DNA of 9,704 nucleotides from Spirochaeta sp. (GCA_030592625.1 JAUVIY010000080.1:1-9704); one strand, 5' to 3'; positions 1 through 6,525 are shown, counted from the first letter of the stretch. The notes: a model not told the origin generated them from the letters alone. Numbers and translations are program-made.

Positions 1-121
1 CGGAAATTTTATGGCAGTCAAATCGCTCTGAATAATATTCCAGTAATGACAGAACATTATTTTCCGTTTCTTCAAGTTCAATCCTGAAGATTTTGATCAA
101 TAACAAAACACGGTCGGGCAT
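1..121 (-). CDS. Unrecognised protein, N-terminal part (cut by window edge)
   Basis: An ATG at 121 opens a reading frame that stays free of stops to position 1, giving 40 visible residues that begin MPDRVLLLIKIFRIE. A strong Shine-Dalgarno (AGGAGG) lies just upstream at about 125-131, which makes a real start likely although the visible piece is short. The peptide is amphipathic and rich in Leu, Ile and Glu, with a run LEETENN followed by LLEYYSERFD. It looks helical, with no signal peptide and no recognised motif. It is codirectional with the preceding 135-residue gene but separated by a 72-bp AT-rich gap holding promoter-like boxes, so it may be its own transcription unit. I do not recognise the family and assign no function. 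Confidence 0.6.
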   Translation of the reverse strand, partial: MPDRVLLLIKIFRIELEETENNVLSLLEYYSERFDCHKIS

Positions 122-146
122 ATTCCCTCCTGTTTTGAAGTGGCTT

Positions 147-188
147 ATTATATCAACAAGTATAGAATTAATTTTTATTCATCTGCAA
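147..188 (-). promoter_or_regulatory. Candidate sigma-70 promoter for the gene cut by the left edge
   Basis: On the minus strand, TTGCAG (188-183) and TATACT (164-159) are separated by 18 bp. A perfect TATAAT also occurs at 152-147 but has no good -35 at the usual distance. Either -10 would place transcription upstream of the AGGAGG and ATG at 121. The gap between the two genes (122-193) is AT-rich and shows no clear terminator hairpin. The boxes are seen directly; promoter function is inferred. Confidence 0.4.
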
Positions 189-193
189 ATTTT

Positions 194-601
194 CTACTCT
201 TCAATAACCGATCCCAGGCTGAAATCCCCGATAATCTTGAGAAGACTGCCGTCCCGCTCCAGGCGAAGATCCCGTCCGGGGAAAACAATAGGTAATTTTT
301 CACGAACCATGTGTTCAACATCTATCTTGATGGATTCGCGTACATCGGCGGGTATATGTTCAAGGGTGGACATTCTAACCCGGACGATATACCCGCGACC
401 CAGGCGGCTTCCATACCCGGGGGTGAAATCGGCCCCGATATTGAACAATCCGTCCATTTCCTTGTTGGCCGTCTTACCCCGCCGTGCCCGGTTCGGATGC
501 AGCGGATAATTGCCGCCGTATTGATCTTCAAGCCAATCGTCGATTTCATCGAACATGGCTTTCATCTTGTGCTCCCATCTGATGAGTTTCGTATGACGCA
601 T
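194..601 (-). CDS. Unrecognised 135-residue cytoplasmic protein
   Basis: The frame runs from an ATG at 601 to a TAG at 194. A TTG at 610 is in frame, but AAAGG sits directly against it, while the same AAAGG is 9 nt from the ATG at 601, so I prefer 601. There is no signal peptide or membrane segment. The N-terminal third is charged and probably helical (EIDDWLEDQYGG, residues 19-30). It is followed by a basic stretch HPNRARRGKTAN (35-46), then a Gly-rich, probably structured segment with ADFTPGYGSRLGRGYIV (57-73), and a C-terminal region ending KIIGDFSLGS. The dense Gly, Pro and aromatic pattern looks like a conserved folded domain. It follows the lipoprotein gene by 12 nt and is probably cotranscribed with it. 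I do not recognise the family. Confidence 0.75.
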   Translation of the reverse strand: MRHTKLIRWEHKMKAMFDEIDDWLEDQYGGNYPLHPNRARRGKTANKEMDGLFNIGADFTPGYGSRLGRGYIVRVRMSTLEHIPADVRESIKIDVEHMVREKLPIVFPGRDLRLERDGSLLKIIGDFSLGSVIEE

Positions 602-613
602 TGATTTCAACCT

Positions 614-1243
614 TTACCAGCTGACTTCCCAGGTATCGGGAGTCCTGCCGTACAGAATGTCCGATAAGAGGATTTCCAGAACGGCAGTGCGCCCGTCGAT
701 TATTCCAGGTTCCGAAAAAATGGGTTTTGACGGTGGAGTAAAGCTGAAACGGAACAATGAATCTCCGATTATCGCGTTCAGAGCATCCCTGACTCCAGAA
801 TCGGCTTCGGGATAGTCCTCGGCAGTTGGAATAGCGAAAACCAGGGAACCGCTTTCAACGCCGCCTCGAAGTGACAGATCAAGATCGAGATAACAGGAGA
901 GACTTTCCATCGAATCCGCTTCCAGCCTGACATCAATACGTTCACTGCCGTCGGAAATTGTACGCACACGGTATCCTGTAAGCTCAACACCGGGTACCCG
1001 AAGGCTCTGCAGGCGGAAATCTTTCTCGGTAAGTGGAAGCGGCCAGGGTTCATCGGAACCGAAGCCTCTGCCGAAATCCGCTGATTCAGGTGCGAGAATA
1101 TAAGTCAGTGATACTTTTACGCCGCCGTCCTTCTTCAGCCGTATGTCAGTGTCGAGATGAAGGCATGAAGTGAGAAAGAATACTGAGATTCCCGTCATAA
1201 AAAAGAAAAGAGACCTGGTGGAAGAAGTTGAAGTTACACCCAT
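614..1243 (-). CDS. Putative lipoprotein of unknown function
   Basis: This is a 209-residue protein starting at ATG 1243, with AGGA (1254-1251) 7 nt upstream. The N-terminus has an Arg at residue 10, a hydrophobic core of about residues 12-24 and a lipobox-like L-T-S-C with Cys27. That predicts signal peptidase II cleavage and lipid anchoring at an envelope membrane. The mature part begins LHLDTDIRLKKDGGVKVSLTY and alternates hydrophobic and polar residues, suggesting mostly beta structure. There are no further Cys-rich or catalytic motifs apart from one Cys near residue 117. The gene lies 41 bp downstream of rsgA and 12 bp upstream of the 135-residue gene, so it is probably the fourth gene of the same operon. 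The lipoprotein call comes from the lipobox; the role is unknown. Confidence 0.78.
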   Translation of the reverse strand: MGVTSTSSTRSLFFFMTGISVFFLTSCLHLDTDIRLKKDGGVKVSLTYILAPESADFGRGFGSDEPWPLPLTEKDFRLQSLRVPGVELTGYRVRTISDGSERIDVRLEADSMESLSCYLDLDLSLRGGVESGSLVFAIPTAEDYPEADSGVRDALNAIIGDSLFRFSFTPPSKPIFSEPGIIDGRTAVLEILLSDILYGRTPDTWEVSW

Positions 1244-1284
1244 GGGACTATCCTAACCGGGAGAAGAGATACGGTAAACAGCCG

Positions 1285-2196
1285 TTACCAATGGATATTG
1301 TCTTCGATTTCATCACGAATCCTTAAATAATTTTCATATCGATCAGGGTGTATCCGCCCCTCCTCGACCGCTTTAATCACTCCGCATTCGGGCTCATGGC
1401 GGTGACTGCAGGGACGAAAAGAACATTCGGTCATTACATCTTCGAATTCAGGAAACCAATGCGGCAATTCTTCGGGATCGATACCCCTGACAAGGATTTC
1501 CCTCACCCCTGGAGTATCTATCAGCTTCCCGCCCCAGGGGGCATCGAGGAGGCGCCCGAAATTCGTGACATGGCGCCCCCGGTCGTACTTCGGAGATATT
1601 TCATCGGTGGCCAGTTCCAGACCGGGAATCAAACGGTTAAGCAGCGTGGACTTTCCCACTCCCGATGGCCCGAATAGCGCTACTGTCTTTTTTTTCACCA
1701 ATGTCTTGAGCTCTCCAAGGCCTTCTGCGGTTTCAGCTGAACTCCTTAAAACTCTGATACCCAGACGTTCCCAGGCAGCGATACGCTCATTGACCCATCC
1801 ATCAACGCCCTGATCGATTTTATTGACAAGAATAGCGGCAGTGACATCACCTTGTGCAGCTGCTATGAGGACACGGTCAACGAAACGCGGACGGAAAGGT
1901 GGATTTTTAGAAGAAATTACGGCCAGGAGCAAATCGATATTGGCTGCGATAACCTGCCAGGATTCACGTTTCCGGTTCCAGCGTGCAAACCGGTTCCTTC
2001 TTGGTAACCGGGATGTGATAAGACCCTTCCCTGAATCAGATGCCTCGAACTCCACTCTGTCACCGGGGGCCAGAGGATTATAGGAATCAAGGTCGTCTTT
2101 CAGGATTTTTCCCTTGATCCGGCATTCATGGTTCGAATCGTCTTCATATCTGACGTCATAAATATTGTTGATCCCGCTGTAAATAGTGCCCCTCAA
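1285..2196 (-). CDS. rsgA: Ribosome small subunit-dependent GTPase RsgA (YjeQ)
   Basis: RsgA is a circularly permuted GTPase that binds the 30S subunit and acts late in its maturation. From the chosen start the protein has 303 residues. It has an N-terminal OB-fold region (about 1-75), then the permuted G motifs: G4 NKID (125-128), G1 GPSGVGKST (176-184), the switch I Thr in HVT (209-211) and G3 DTPG (227-230). A C-terminal zinc knuckle C-x4-C-x-H-x5-C uses Cys258, Cys263, His265 and Cys271. All hallmark residues are present and the length is normal. I chose the TTG at 2196 because GGAGAG lies 5 nt upstream (2207-2202) and the resulting N-terminus, MRGTIYSG, aligns with the usual RsgA start. 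An upstream in-frame TTG at 2214 would add six residues. The start codon overlaps the murI stop as TTGA, implying translational coupling. Confidence 0.96.
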   Translation of the reverse strand: MRGTIYSGINNIYDVRYEDDSNHECRIKGKILKDDLDSYNPLAPGDRVEFEASDSGKGLITSRLPRRNRFARWNRKRESWQVIAANIDLLLAVISSKNPPFRPRFVDRVLIAAAQGDVTAAILVNKIDQGVDGWVNERIAAWERLGIRVLRSSAETAEGLGELKTLVKKKTVALFGPSGVGKSTLLNRLIPGLELATDEISPKYDRGRHVTNFGRLLDAPWGGKLIDTPGVREILVRGIDPEELPHWFPEFEDVMTECSFRPCSHRHEPECGVIKAVEEGRIHPDRYENYLRIRDEIEDNIHW

Positions 2197-2999
2197 AAAA
2201 GCTCTCCAGACCAATCAAGCCCATGCCGTTCAGCAAAATGTTTGTAACGATCGTCGCTGCTCCCACAACCGGTTACCAGGAATTCTCCCGGGGCTGAATG
2301 AATGGTATCACCTTCAGGCAGCGAAGCACTTTCTCCCAACAACGAAAGAATTCGGCGTCCTACACCATCCCGGGAATCCACGAGGGGGATATCCGGACCC
2401 ATCATCTCTTTAATTGGCTTGAGCACATGCAGGAAATGAGTACACCCGAGTACAACCGAACCAACACCGGAGATTTTGAGAGTATCAAGTGCCCTCTCCA
2501 TCACCGGTACAGCTCCGGAATCACCTTCATCGAGCCATCTCTCTTCTACGAATCGGACGATATCTCCTGCAGCAACTCGTACAACTTCCCTTCCTCCGGC
2601 AAAAGCCGAAACCAGGCGATCGAGATAAGGGGAATCTACAGTACCCGAAGTTGCCAGCACACCAATGGGACCATCAACCGGAAGACCGGCGGCAGGTTTA
2701 AGTGCCGGAACAGTGCCGACAACCGGACAAGGCGCAATAGCCCTGATATCTTCCAGCGCGATAACCGAAGCGGTATTGCATGCCACCGTCAGTAAACGGG
2801 GAGTACCTTTACTCAAGAGTCTACTGACAGCATCAACAACCGCCCCCCGGACATCCTCGCTCTTCATGTCCCCGTAGGGAAAATGTGCCGTATCCGCAAG
2901 ATATGTCACGGGAAGATCCGGTCGTCGGATTCTGATCCAATCCAGATAAGGCAGACCACCTATACCGGAATCAATAAATGCGACAGAGGAATCAATCAT
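2193..2999 (-). CDS. murI: Glutamate racemase
   Basis: MurI interconverts L- and D-glutamate in the cytoplasm, supplying D-Glu for peptidoglycan precursors. From ATG 2999 the protein has 268 residues, the usual length. Visible family motifs are FIDSGIGGL (8-16), TYLADTAHFPYG (32-43), ACNTAS with the first catalytic Cys at 74, and LGCTHF with the second catalytic Cys at 186 and His188. The same frame is open upstream to 3071, but the added 24 residues overlap the zinc-ribbon gene heavily and do not resemble MurI. The ATG at 2999 places the family motif 10 residues in. It overlaps the upstream stop by 8 nt (ATGATTGA), so coupling to the upstream gene is likely, and I see no strong Shine-Dalgarno. 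Downstream, its TGA overlaps the rsgA start. Confidence 0.95.
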   Translation of the reverse strand: MIDSSVAFIDSGIGGLPYLDWIRIRRPDLPVTYLADTAHFPYGDMKSEDVRGAVVDAVSRLLSKGTPRLLTVACNTASVIALEDIRAIAPCPVVGTVPALKPAAGLPVDGPIGVLATSGTVDSPYLDRLVSAFAGGREVVRVAAGDIVRFVEERWLDEGDSGAVPVMERALDTLKISGVGSVVLGCTHFLHVLKPIKEMMGPDIPLVDSRDGVGRRILSLLGESASLPEGDTIHSAPGEFLVTGCGSSDDRYKHFAERHGLDWSGELF

Positions 3000-3279
3000 C
3001 GCCGAAAAGGTCGGCGAAAGCCTGTCGAGCATTGTCCTTACCGTCATTTTCATCTTTTCCGGTACCGGCATTTAATGCCGGTGTGAACCAGTCGCAGAAA
3101 TTCGCTCTGTCCTTGTCAAGAACAGGTTCACTCACCGGCTCATGACAGGAATTGGCAGCCCCGGGTGAAAAGTGACGGCAGTTCCTGCAGGTTTTCAGTT
3201 CTTTACCGCATTCCTGACACAGTGTATTCCTGTATATCGGCGCCTCATATCGGGCACCACAATTCGCGCAACTCGGCAT
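2992..3279 (-). CDS. Small zinc-ribbon protein of unknown function
   Basis: This is a 95-residue protein starting at ATG 3279. It contains eight Cys in an ordered pattern: C4-x2-C7 and C21-x2-C24 form one probable zinc ribbon, and C31-x2-C34, C45 and C62 could form a second site. The segment around C62, ANFCDWF, follows a charged turn (DKDRANFC). The tail is acidic and low in complexity (GTGKDENDGKDN) and ends in ARQAFADLFGDD. There is no membrane segment. It is the first gene of the zinc ribbon-murI-rsgA run and its stop overlaps the murI start. No Shine-Dalgarno is visible upstream, and a -10-like box ends 6 nt before the ATG, which would give a leaderless mRNA. The family looks conserved, but I know no function; a metal-binding or nucleic-acid/protein contact role is only a guess. 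Confidence 0.85.
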   Translation of the reverse strand: MPSCANCGARYEAPIYRNTLCQECGKELKTCRNCRHFSPGAANSCHEPVSEPVLDKDRANFCDWFTPALNAGTGKDENDGKDNARQAFADLFGDD

Positions 3280-3285
3280 ACCATT

Positions 3286-3314
3286 ATAATAGTCGGAGGA
3301 ATCTGCAGGATCAA
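3286..3314 (-). promoter_or_regulatory. Candidate promoter of the zinc ribbon-murI-rsgA operon
   Basis: Read on the minus strand, TTGATC (3314-3309) and TATTAT (3291-3286) are separated by exactly 17 bp. The usual 7-nt distance from the -10 puts transcription initiation at 3279, the A of the zinc-ribbon ATG, so a leaderless transcript is predicted. The octamer ATTATAAT at 3283-3290 is its own reverse complement and provides a TATAAT on both strands, so it might also serve the divergent pentapeptide-protein gene. The boxes are seen; their function is inferred. Confidence 0.42.
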
Positions 3315-3371
3315 TCGTCGTAAAAGCGAAACCCGTTGCACCCCCTCCAATTCGAGAATATCTTTAATACC

Positions 3372-3971
3372 GTGTTTGATTTTGTTACCTGTAGAAAAAA
3401 CAACTGTTTAAATCCGGCCTGGGCCGGATCGGGTTTCTGTCGGAAGCATCATCCGGAACCGGGAGTACACGAACGGGACGTTATTCAGAAAATCGTAAAC
3501 GGAGGAAAGATACTGGACAGCCGGGATTTTTCCGGTTTTGACTTCTCCGGTATGACACTTGATGACTACGATTTCCGATACTGTCGTCTCAGCTCGGCAG
3601 TACTGAGAGGAGCAAGCTTCAAGGGCACCCGATTTTTCATGTGCCTTCTTGATGATATCAATGCCGTAGAATGCAATTTCACCGGAAGCCGGATGATGAG
3701 CGTTCTAGCAGCCGGAAGCGATTTCTCCGGAACTGATTTTTCCGGATCGGACCTGATCAATATGAACTTTAATGGTATCAAGGGCCATTATACTATTTTT
3801 AACGGGTCCGATTTGTTTTACAGCCGCTTTATCAACGCATCTCTTGTCGGTGCCGGTTTTCAGGACTGCAACTTAAAAAGGGTTGATTTCACAGATGCGG
3901 ACCTGAGGGATATCGATTTCAGTGATTCCAATCCGGAAGAATCCTACATATTGAAGAGGGATGGAAATTGA
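3372..3971 (+). CDS. Zn-motif / pentapeptide-repeat protein
   Basis: From a GTG at 3372 the protein has 199 residues. The N-terminus has a short Cys/His motif, C7-x4-C12-x10-C23-x2-H26 (H27), probably zinc-binding. After a linker, residues 52-186 form 27 consecutive five-residue repeats with Phe or Leu mostly at the second position (DFSGF, DFSGM, DFTDA, DLRDI). That predicts a right-handed quadrilateral beta-helix of almost seven coils. Pentapeptide helices can mimic DNA or act as binding scaffolds, but here the ligand is unknown. The start is uncertain: neither GTG 3372 nor the in-frame TTG at 3336 has a clear Shine-Dalgarno. I favour GTG because it puts the Cys motif close to the N-terminus. 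The stop overlaps the start of the metallo-hydrolase gene (TTGA), so the two are probably cotranslated. Confidence 0.85.
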   Translation: MFDFVTCRKNNCLNPAWAGSGFCRKHHPEPGVHERDVIQKIVNGGKILDSRDFSGFDFSGMTLDDYDFRYCRLSSAVLRGASFKGTRFFMCLLDDINAVECNFTGSRMMSVLAAGSDFSGTDFSGSDLINMNFNGIKGHYTIFNGSDLFYSRFINASLVGAGFQDCNLKRVDFTDADLRDIDFSDSNPEESYILKRDGN

Positions 3972-4540
3972 AACTGTTGAGTCATTTCCCCGCCATCGGC
4001 GTCAGTAACACATACATCATCGGTCCCGGAAATGGCGGTCAGGCAATACTTGTGGATCCGGGCCGTTTCGACGTAACACTTCTGGAACTGATCGAAAATA
4101 ACGATTTTTACATTACTACCGTTCTGATTACCCACGACCATGACAATCACACTAAGGGTCTTAAAACGCTGATGAAGGTTTATGATGCTGAAATAATTGC
4201 CGGGAACAAACGGATTTATGATTTCGAGTCAAAACCTGTTATCGGCGGAATGCGAATAAACGCATCAGGATTCACCGTCGAGGTGATTGATGTGGAGGGT
4301 CATTCAAACGATAGCAGGGTTTTTAAAATCGGGGCATATCTATTTACAGGCGACGTGCTGTCCGCCGGCCGTGTCGGAAGTTCTTTGACGAGCGACACCA
4401 GGAAGCTTCTACTGCAGTCTACTCACAGTAAAATAATCTCATTACGGGAAGATTTGCTGATACTCCCCGGTCATGGTCCTCCAACAACGATATCTGCCGA
4501 GAAACGCTGGAATCCCGATTTTAACAGAGGGTATGAATGA
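3968..4540 (+). CDS. Metallo-beta-lactamase-fold hydrolase (glyoxalase II-like)
   Basis: This 190-residue protein has the layout of small glyoxalase II/YcbL-like hydrolases. It has an N-terminal strand with SNTYII and LVDPG, metal motif 1 at THDHDNH (55-61), then EGHS (His112), FTGD (Asp129) and LPGHGPPTT (His169), with a C-terminal KRWNP. These family enzymes hydrolyse thioesters such as S-lactoylglutathione using one or two metal ions; the substrate here cannot be read from sequence. Motif 1 is normally HxHxDH. Here the Asp position is Asn60, so the second metal site may be altered. The start is TTG 3968, with GAGGG 7 nt upstream, overlapping the previous stop as TTGA. There is no signal peptide, so it should be cytoplasmic. 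Its last 20 bp overlap the convergent pseudouridine synthase gene. Confidence 0.9.
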   Translation: MKLLSHFPAIGVSNTYIIGPGNGGQAILVDPGRFDVTLLELIENNDFYITTVLITHDHDNHTKGLKTLMKVYDAEIIAGNKRIYDFESKPVIGGMRINASGFTVEVIDVEGHSNDSRVFKIGAYLFTGDVLSAGRVGSSLTSDTRKLLLQSTHSKIISLREDLLILPGHGPPTTISAEKRWNPDFNRGYE

Positions 4541-5456
4541 AGAGATCGATACCGAGATTTGAGAGGATTCGGGTGAATCGATCAGGAAACGGTGCAGTAA
4601 AGCGTTTTTTACCCGAACCAGGCAGCTGTATCGAGAGTTTCCAGGAATGGAGCATCAGCGTAGCATCGGGGAACCTCGAATCGCGTCGGCTGTATACAGG
4701 ATCACCAAGAACAGGGCAACCGAGAGACTGGAGATGAACCCGGATCTGGTGAGTGCGACCCGTCAGGATACGCAACTGCACCAGGCCATATCCGTCAGTT
4801 TCATCGAGAAGCCGGTATCGTGTGAGTGCATCCTTGGAATTCCTGACTCGGACAGCGAATTTTTTCCGGTCCCGAGGATCACGGCCTATTGGAATGTCTA
4901 TTTCTCCTTCCGATACCGAAGGCTTCCCCCGGGTGACGGCAAGGTATGTTTTCTTGACAGATCTTTCCCTGAATTGCCCGGCCAGAAACTCAAGGGCATC
5001 AGGGTTTTTTGCCGCGATTATGAGTCCGGAGGTGTCCTTATCCAGCCGGTGGACAACACCGGGACGTATCCGATCTCCTCCAAACGCTGCATCTAATTCC
5101 CCATATCGATATAGCAGTCCCTGCACCAGTGTTCCATGCAGATGACCATGAGCCGGATGAACCACTACACCCTGTTCTTTATTGATTACGATACATTGAT
5201 CATCTTCATAAATGATATCAAGGTTAACAGGTTCAGGAACTATATCCGACGAATGGGGATCGTTCCATTCCACTCTGATGACATCACCGTCTCTGAGACG
5301 TTTGGAGAACTTCAACTCAAAACCTGTTACATCCCTGACAGTTACCGAACGCCTTGAAATCTGACTTCGGGTAAACAATCCCAGAGAAGCTACAAAGCTG
5401 TCGACCCGGACTGTCTCTCCATCAGAGATCTGAACCGGGAATTCTTCACTGTTCAT
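4521..5456 (-). CDS. RluD/RluA-family 23S rRNA-type pseudouridine synthase
   Basis: The protein isomerises specific uridines to pseudouridine in RNA, most likely large-subunit rRNA given the RluD-like layout. From ATG 5456 it has 311 residues: an N-terminal S4 RNA-binding domain (about 14-65), then the catalytic domain. The motif HRLDKDTSG (136-144) has catalytic Asp139, and GRTHQIRVH is the conserved C-terminal block. Length and order are normal for RluD. The S4 domain departs from the usual VNG turn, having VTVRDVTGFELKFSK instead. A TTG at 5462 is an alternative start; AGGAG lies 10 nt from the ATG and 4 nt from the TTG. It overlaps the preceding membrane-protein gene by 11 nt and the convergent hydrolase gene by 20 bp. 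The exact target uridines (RluD, RluC or RluB-like) cannot be assigned, so no symbol is given. Confidence 0.93.
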   Translation of the reverse strand: MNSEEFPVQISDGETVRVDSFVASLGLFTRSQISRRSVTVRDVTGFELKFSKRLRDGDVIRVEWNDPHSSDIVPEPVNLDIIYEDDQCIVINKEQGVVVHPAHGHLHGTLVQGLLYRYGELDAAFGGDRIRPGVVHRLDKDTSGLIIAAKNPDALEFLAGQFRERSVKKTYLAVTRGKPSVSEGEIDIPIGRDPRDRKKFAVRVRNSKDALTRYRLLDETDGYGLVQLRILTGRTHQIRVHLQSLGCPVLGDPVYSRRDSRFPDATLMLHSWKLSIQLPGSGKKRFTAPFPDRFTRILSNLGIDLFIHTLC

Positions 5457-5838
5457 CCTCAACAGGCTCCTGACGGTTTCTCATATTGACATTTATAATG
5501 AGATCAACTGTAGCAATTATTAGGGAAACGCAGGCAGCAGTACCCACGATTATCGCAATATCCCGGCCGTCACGCTGGGAACCCATGGAATAGGCCGGAT
5601 TAAAATCATTGGCCGCGTACATGGAAAAATCATAGATCAACGATGTGGCAAAAAAGGTAATCGGATAGGTTCCGATGGCCACAACCTCGTATCTTCTGAG
5701 ATCGTGAGCCCAGAGGGGGAACTCGTCAGGATCATACTCTTCCGGCATCAGTGGTTCCGGTGGTGGAAGCTGTTGAGCCGGTATTATGGAAATGCCCCAG
5801 GCAATGAGAAACGAAATAAGAATTATTCCGCGCTTCAT
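5446..5838 (-). CDS. Small membrane protein with signal sequence, unknown function
   Basis: This is a 130-residue protein from ATG 5838. A strong GGAGGA Shine-Dalgarno (5849-5844) lies 5 nt upstream. A GTG immediately before the ATG is possible but less likely. Residues 3-19 form a hydrophobic stretch after Lys2-Arg3, followed by PAQQ, so this is a cleavable signal peptide or an N-terminal anchor. A Pro/Glu-rich acidic linker (about 24-40) follows, then two probable membrane helices at about 52-69 and 94-117, and a short charged tail. The start overlaps the yggS stop by one base (TGATG) and the end overlaps the pseudouridine synthase start. I do not recognise the family. Its place between yggS and a pseudouridine synthase says little about its role. 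Confidence 0.8.
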   Translation of the reverse strand: MKRGIILISFLIAWGISIIPAQQLPPPEPLMPEEYDPDEFPLWAHDLRRYEVVAIGTYPITFFATSLIYDFSMYAANDFNPAYSMGSQRDGRDIAIIVGTAACVSLIIATVDLIINVNMRNRQEPVEDEQ

Positions 5839-6518
5839 CACTTTCCTCCGAAAATCGTTGTTCCGATGCGCAGCATATTACTGCCTTCAGCAACGGCCCA
5901 TTTATAGTCTGAACTCATGCCCATGGACAGAACGGGTACTCCGGTTATGAAGTTCCCGATACGCTCTGACCAATCGCGACATACCGAAAAACAGTTACGA
6001 ACCTCTGATTCATCATCGACAAACGGAGCCATGGTCATCAGACCACGCAGTTTCAGATAGGGCAGCTGTGCTATCTCGGCGGCGGATTCAGCAAATTGGA
6101 CAGGATCCCGAAAACCGGATTTTGATTCTTCCCTGGAAGTGTTTACCTGAAGGAGAATTTCCAGCTGGCATTGGATTTTCTCCCGGTGCCGGGAAAGGCG
6201 TTCGGCAATCTTCAACGTGTCAACTGAGTGGACACCGTTGTATCGGGCATCAATCCTGCCGACTTTGTTACTTTGAAGATGCCCGATCAGATAAAGAGGA
6301 TACTGCACCGGATCAAGAAGAGCGAATTTTTCCGAAGCTTCTTCGACGCGGTTTTCGCCGAAAAGACCGAGCCCGGATTTCCCGGCTTCCATGATTTCAT
6401 CGACACTGCGGGTTTTTGACACAGCCATGACAGTAATGGATGATGGATCCCGATGATAAAGACCGGCGATATTTTCCAGGCTGTCCTGAAATGCCAGCCA
6501 GTTCTCCCTTATCGACAT
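5838..6518 (-). CDS. yggS: YggS/PLPBP-family pyridoxal phosphate homeostasis protein
   Basis: This family binds pyridoxal 5'-phosphate through a Schiff base and buffers free PLP and amino/keto-acid metabolism, without a known enzymatic turnover. From ATG 6518 the protein has 226 residues, the normal size. The PLP lysine is Lys35 in AVSKTRS. Other family blocks are GENRVEEA, LIGHLQSNK, LQVNTSREESKSGF, LRGLMTMAP and LSMGMSSDY, followed by LRIGTTIFG at the C-terminus, which together build the single-domain TIM barrel. An in-frame ATG at 6536 would add six residues (MGIINF) and has AGGGG upstream. The shorter start fits the family better but has no Shine-Dalgarno and would be leaderless from the TATAAT at 6531-6526. 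It is first in a three-gene run, overlapping the next gene by one base. Confidence 0.95.
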   Translation of the reverse strand: MSIRENWLAFQDSLENIAGLYHRDPSSITVMAVSKTRSVDEIMEAGKSGLGLFGENRVEEASEKFALLDPVQYPLYLIGHLQSNKVGRIDARYNGVHSVDTLKIAERLSRHREKIQCQLEILLQVNTSREESKSGFRDPVQFAESAAEIAQLPYLKLRGLMTMAPFVDDESEVRNCFSVCRDWSERIGNFITGVPVLSMGMSSDYKWAVAEGSNMLRIGTTIFGGK

Positions 6519-6525
6519 AAAATTG

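Noticed and set aside
93..509. A 138-codon plus-strand open frame at the left edge
   Set aside because: It lies over the 135-residue minus-strand gene and the start of the edge gene. Its translation is Arg/Ser/Pro-rich and lacks a ribosome site, typical of an antisense shadow.
1273..1289. GGTAA/TTACC inverted repeat between rsgA and the lipoprotein gene, considered as a terminator
   Set aside because: The stem is only 5 bp, overlaps the rsgA stop codon and has no following U-run. It is unlikely to terminate transcription.
2298..2795. A 165-codon plus-strand open frame across murI
   Set aside because: It is opposite the well-supported glutamate racemase and the translation is low-order, rich in Arg, Ser and Asn, with no motifs. 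It is a shadow frame.
2996..3071. Longer murI reading frame starting at 3071
   Set aside because: The extra 24 residues would overlap most of the C-terminal part of the zinc-ribbon gene and do not fit the MurI N-terminus. The ATG at 2999 places the family motif correctly.
3527..3930. Short repeated DNA words (tttccgg, ctccgg) in the pentapeptide gene considered as direct repeats or a CRISPR-like array
   Set aside because: They follow the five-residue protein repeat in frame (DFSG codons) and have no constant spacer length at DNA level apart from the 15-bp coding period.
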